Source: Embleya scabrispora (GTDB lineage Bacteria; Actinomycetota; Actinomycetes; Streptomycetales; Streptomycetaceae). Taken from it: 64,000 nucleotides of DNA. The position numbers and the translations under genes were made by a program. The notes under the pieces were generated by a model. The model had not been told where the DNA came from. It worked only from the letters and a program-made list of their open reading frames with translations, and did not search any database. This document shows, one piece after another, positions 62,557 through 64,000 of this stretch (position 1 is its first letter; the number at the start of each line of letters is the position of its first letter). Location: assembly GCF_002024165.1 (NCBI RefSeq), contig NZ_MWQN01000001.1, positions 2,769,365 to 2,833,364 on the forward strand, given 5' to 3'.

Positions 62557-64000
62557 TTGAATCGGCCGTCCGCGATCAGCGAAGTCCTCTCGCTCTCGCC
62601 GCTGCAACAGGGACTGCTCTTTCTTTCGGAGTACGACCGCGAGGGAACGGATGTCTACACCATCCAGCTGGTGCTCGATTTCCGGGAGACGACCGACGCC
62701 ACGGCGCTGCGCGCCGCGGCGACCGCGCTGCTGGAGCGCCACTCGAATTTGAGGGCATGCTTCCGCCACCGCAAGAACGGCGAGGCGATCCAGATGATCC
62801 CCAAGTCGGTGGTGCTGCCGTGGCACGAGGTGGAGGTGGTCGGCGCCGGGAGCGGACGGGACGCGTCGGTGGAGGCCGAGTTCGACCGGGTGGCCGAACA
62901 GGACCGGCTGCGCCGCTTCGATCTGGCCCGGCCGCCGCTGCACCGGTTCACCCTGATCCGGGCGGACGACGGGCGCTGCCGCCTGGTGTGGACGGTGCAC
63001 CACATCCTGGTGGACGGCTGGTCCATGGTCTCGCTGATCGGCGAACTGAGCGCGCTGGTCGAGGAGTCGAAGTCGGGATCCGCTCACTCCTCGCCGGCCT
63101 CGGCCTCCTACCACGCCTACCTGGCCTGGCTCGGCGCGCAGGACAAGGCCGCCGCCCGGCAGGCCTGGGCGCGGGCGCTGGCCGGTGTCACCGAGCCGAC
63201 GCGGCTGGTCCCGGTGGGCCACGCCCACACCGAGGGCCGGGGCGCGCTGCCCGAGTCGGTTCCGCTCGACCTCTCCCCCGAAGTCTCCGCCGACCTCGTC
63301 CGGTTCGCCCGCTCGCGCGGCCTGACCGTCAACGCGGTGGTGCAGGGCTGCTGGGCGCTGCTCCTGTCCAGGTCGACCGGCCAGGACACGGTGCTGTTCG
63401 GCGCCGTGACGTCGGGCAGGCCGGCCCAGATCCCCGATGTCGAGCACATGGTGGGCCTGTTCGCCAATACGCTGCCGGTCCGCGTCGACGTCGACCCGGC
63501 CCGTACTCCGGCCGAGCTCTTCGCCGCGGTGCAGCGGGCCCAGGCCGAGCTGCTGCCGCACGAGCACCTGACGTTGGCCGAGGTGCAGCAGCTCACCTCC
63601 GTACGCGGTGAACTCTTCGACACGGCGCTGATGTTCCAGAACTATCCGATGGGGCCGATGCCGCACACCGCGGCCGCCGGCTCCCTGGTGAGCGGTGTCG
63701 ACATCCGCTCCGCCACCCACTACCCGATCACCCTCACGGTCTTTCCCGGCACCCCGCTCGGCCTCGCGGTCAATCATCGGCCCGGGGCGGTCACGCGCGC
63801 CGAGGCCCACCGGGTCGGTCGGCGCTTCGCGCGGCTCCTGGAGTCCGCCGTCGCCCGGCCCGACGTGCCGTGCGGCCGACTCGACATCCTGGACCGGGCG
63901 GAGCGGGCGCACATCGTCGACGGGCGCAACGACACCGGGGTACCGCTCCCCGGCCACTGGCTGGCGCCGCTCCTGGACGCCCGGGCCGAGCACACCCCGC
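62557..64000 (+). CDS. NRPS, condensation domain (3' part outside window)
   Basis: At least 481 codons running off the right edge. TTG 62557 has GAGGAG six bases upstream and gives MNRPSAISEVLSLSPLQQG, parallel to the start of the other NRPS; ATG 62512 lies in the presumed -10 region. A full C domain is visible: [30 protein letters not shown], the active-site [47 protein letters not shown], and LPHEHLTLAEVQ. The terminal segment (ERAHIVDGRNDTG) is the linker into an A domain. It resembles DCL-type C domains, so its upstream donor may be D-configured. Divergent from sbnA and likely coregulated by the shared intergenic SARP sites. Confidence 0.88.
   Translation, partial: MNRPSAISEVLSLSPLQQGLLFLSEYDREGTDVYTIQLVLDFRETTDATALRAAATALLERHSNLRACFRHRKNGEAIQMIPKSVVLPWHEVEVVGAGSGRDASVEAEFDRVAEQDRLRRFDLARPPLHRFTLIRADDGRCRLVWTVHHILVDGWSMVSLIGELSALVEESKSGSAHSSPASASYHAYLAWLGAQDKAAARQAWARALAGVTEPTRLVPVGHAHTEGRGALPESVPLDLSPEVSADLVRFARSRGLTVNAVVQGCWALLLSRSTGQDTVLFGAVTSGRPAQIPDVEHMVGLFANTLPVRVDVDPARTPAELFAAVQRAQAELLPHEHLTLAEVQQLTSVRGELFDTALMFQNYPMGPMPHTAAAGSLVSGVDIRSATHYPITLTVFPGTPLGLAVNHRPGAVTRAEAHRVGRRFARLLESAVARPDVPCGRLDILDRAERAHIVDGRNDTGVPLPGHWLAPLLDARAEHTP

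Noticed and set aside
1-64000. CRISPR array, insertion sequence, integrase or prophage
   Set aside because: No spaced identical repeats of CRISPR length, no transposase or integrase motif on either strand.

Overview
The window is chromosomal DNA of a high-GC actinomycete, almost certainly a Streptomycetaceae member. Evidence: very high GC with strong GC3 bias, frequent GTG/TTG starts, and the gene neighbourhoods rpfB-tatD-metG, rsmI-pmt, sepX/GNAT/moaB/moaC/glp/galU and mscL/hrdD, an order typical of the Streptomyces core chromosome.

Layout. 1-34.7 kb is mostly conserved core: a partial RpfB-like protein, TatD, MetRS, a zinc-ribbon protein, RsmI, protein mannosyltransferase, a TetR regulator, a 77-bp tandem repeat, an SGNH hydrolase and tRNA-Ala(CGC). 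Next comes a division/molybdenum-cofactor block (sepX, GNAT, moaB, moaC, glp, galU) with a GGDEF protein, followed by 5-formyl-THF cyclo-ligase, a membrane-anchored penicillin-acylase-family Ntn hydrolase, a cation/proton antiporter, an MFS pump, an FmdB-like protein, mtnP, a SAF-domain protein, mscL and hrdD (with a sequence-perfect SigR-type promoter). This half ends with an MFS exporter, a GNAT, a cupin, a membrane-anchored HTH protein, a lipoprotein and tRNA-Arg(CCU).

34.7-64 kb follows tRNA-Arg. It begins with a two-component system and a MaoC-fold hydratase, then becomes a biosynthetic gene cluster that continues past the right edge. One minus-strand operon is sbnA, NRPS (C-A-T-E-C-A-T), NRPS (C-A-T-C-A-T-TE), mbtH, ABC ATPase, ABC permease. 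A second is ACP, KS-alpha, KS-beta (active-site Cys lost), ketoreductase, CrtI-like FAD oxidoreductase, sbnB. A third, divergent, plus-strand gene is another NRPS (condensation domain onward, cut by the window edge). SbnA and SbnB together make L-2,3-diaminopropionate (Dap). The two near-identical A domains of the first NRPS carry a diamino-acid-type code, the third reads as Thr and the fourth as Ile/Val. The type II polyketide set plus the MaoC protein should make a reduced or polyene-type acyl (possibly aryl) cap. The predicted product is an acyl-Dap-Dap-Thr-Ile/Val-containing lipopeptide whose full length cannot be known from this window.

The strongest unlisted signal is regulatory. Four sets of heptamers of the form CGTCAGC, each at exactly 11-bp spacing, lie only in cluster intergenic regions. 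Two back-to-back sets sit between sbnA and the divergent NRPS, one lies just upstream of a -10 box for the ACP operon, and one (in an unexpected orientation) lies between sbnB and the MaoC gene. This is the classic layout of SARP/AfsR-type activator sites, so one SARP, not encoded in this window, probably controls the whole pathway.
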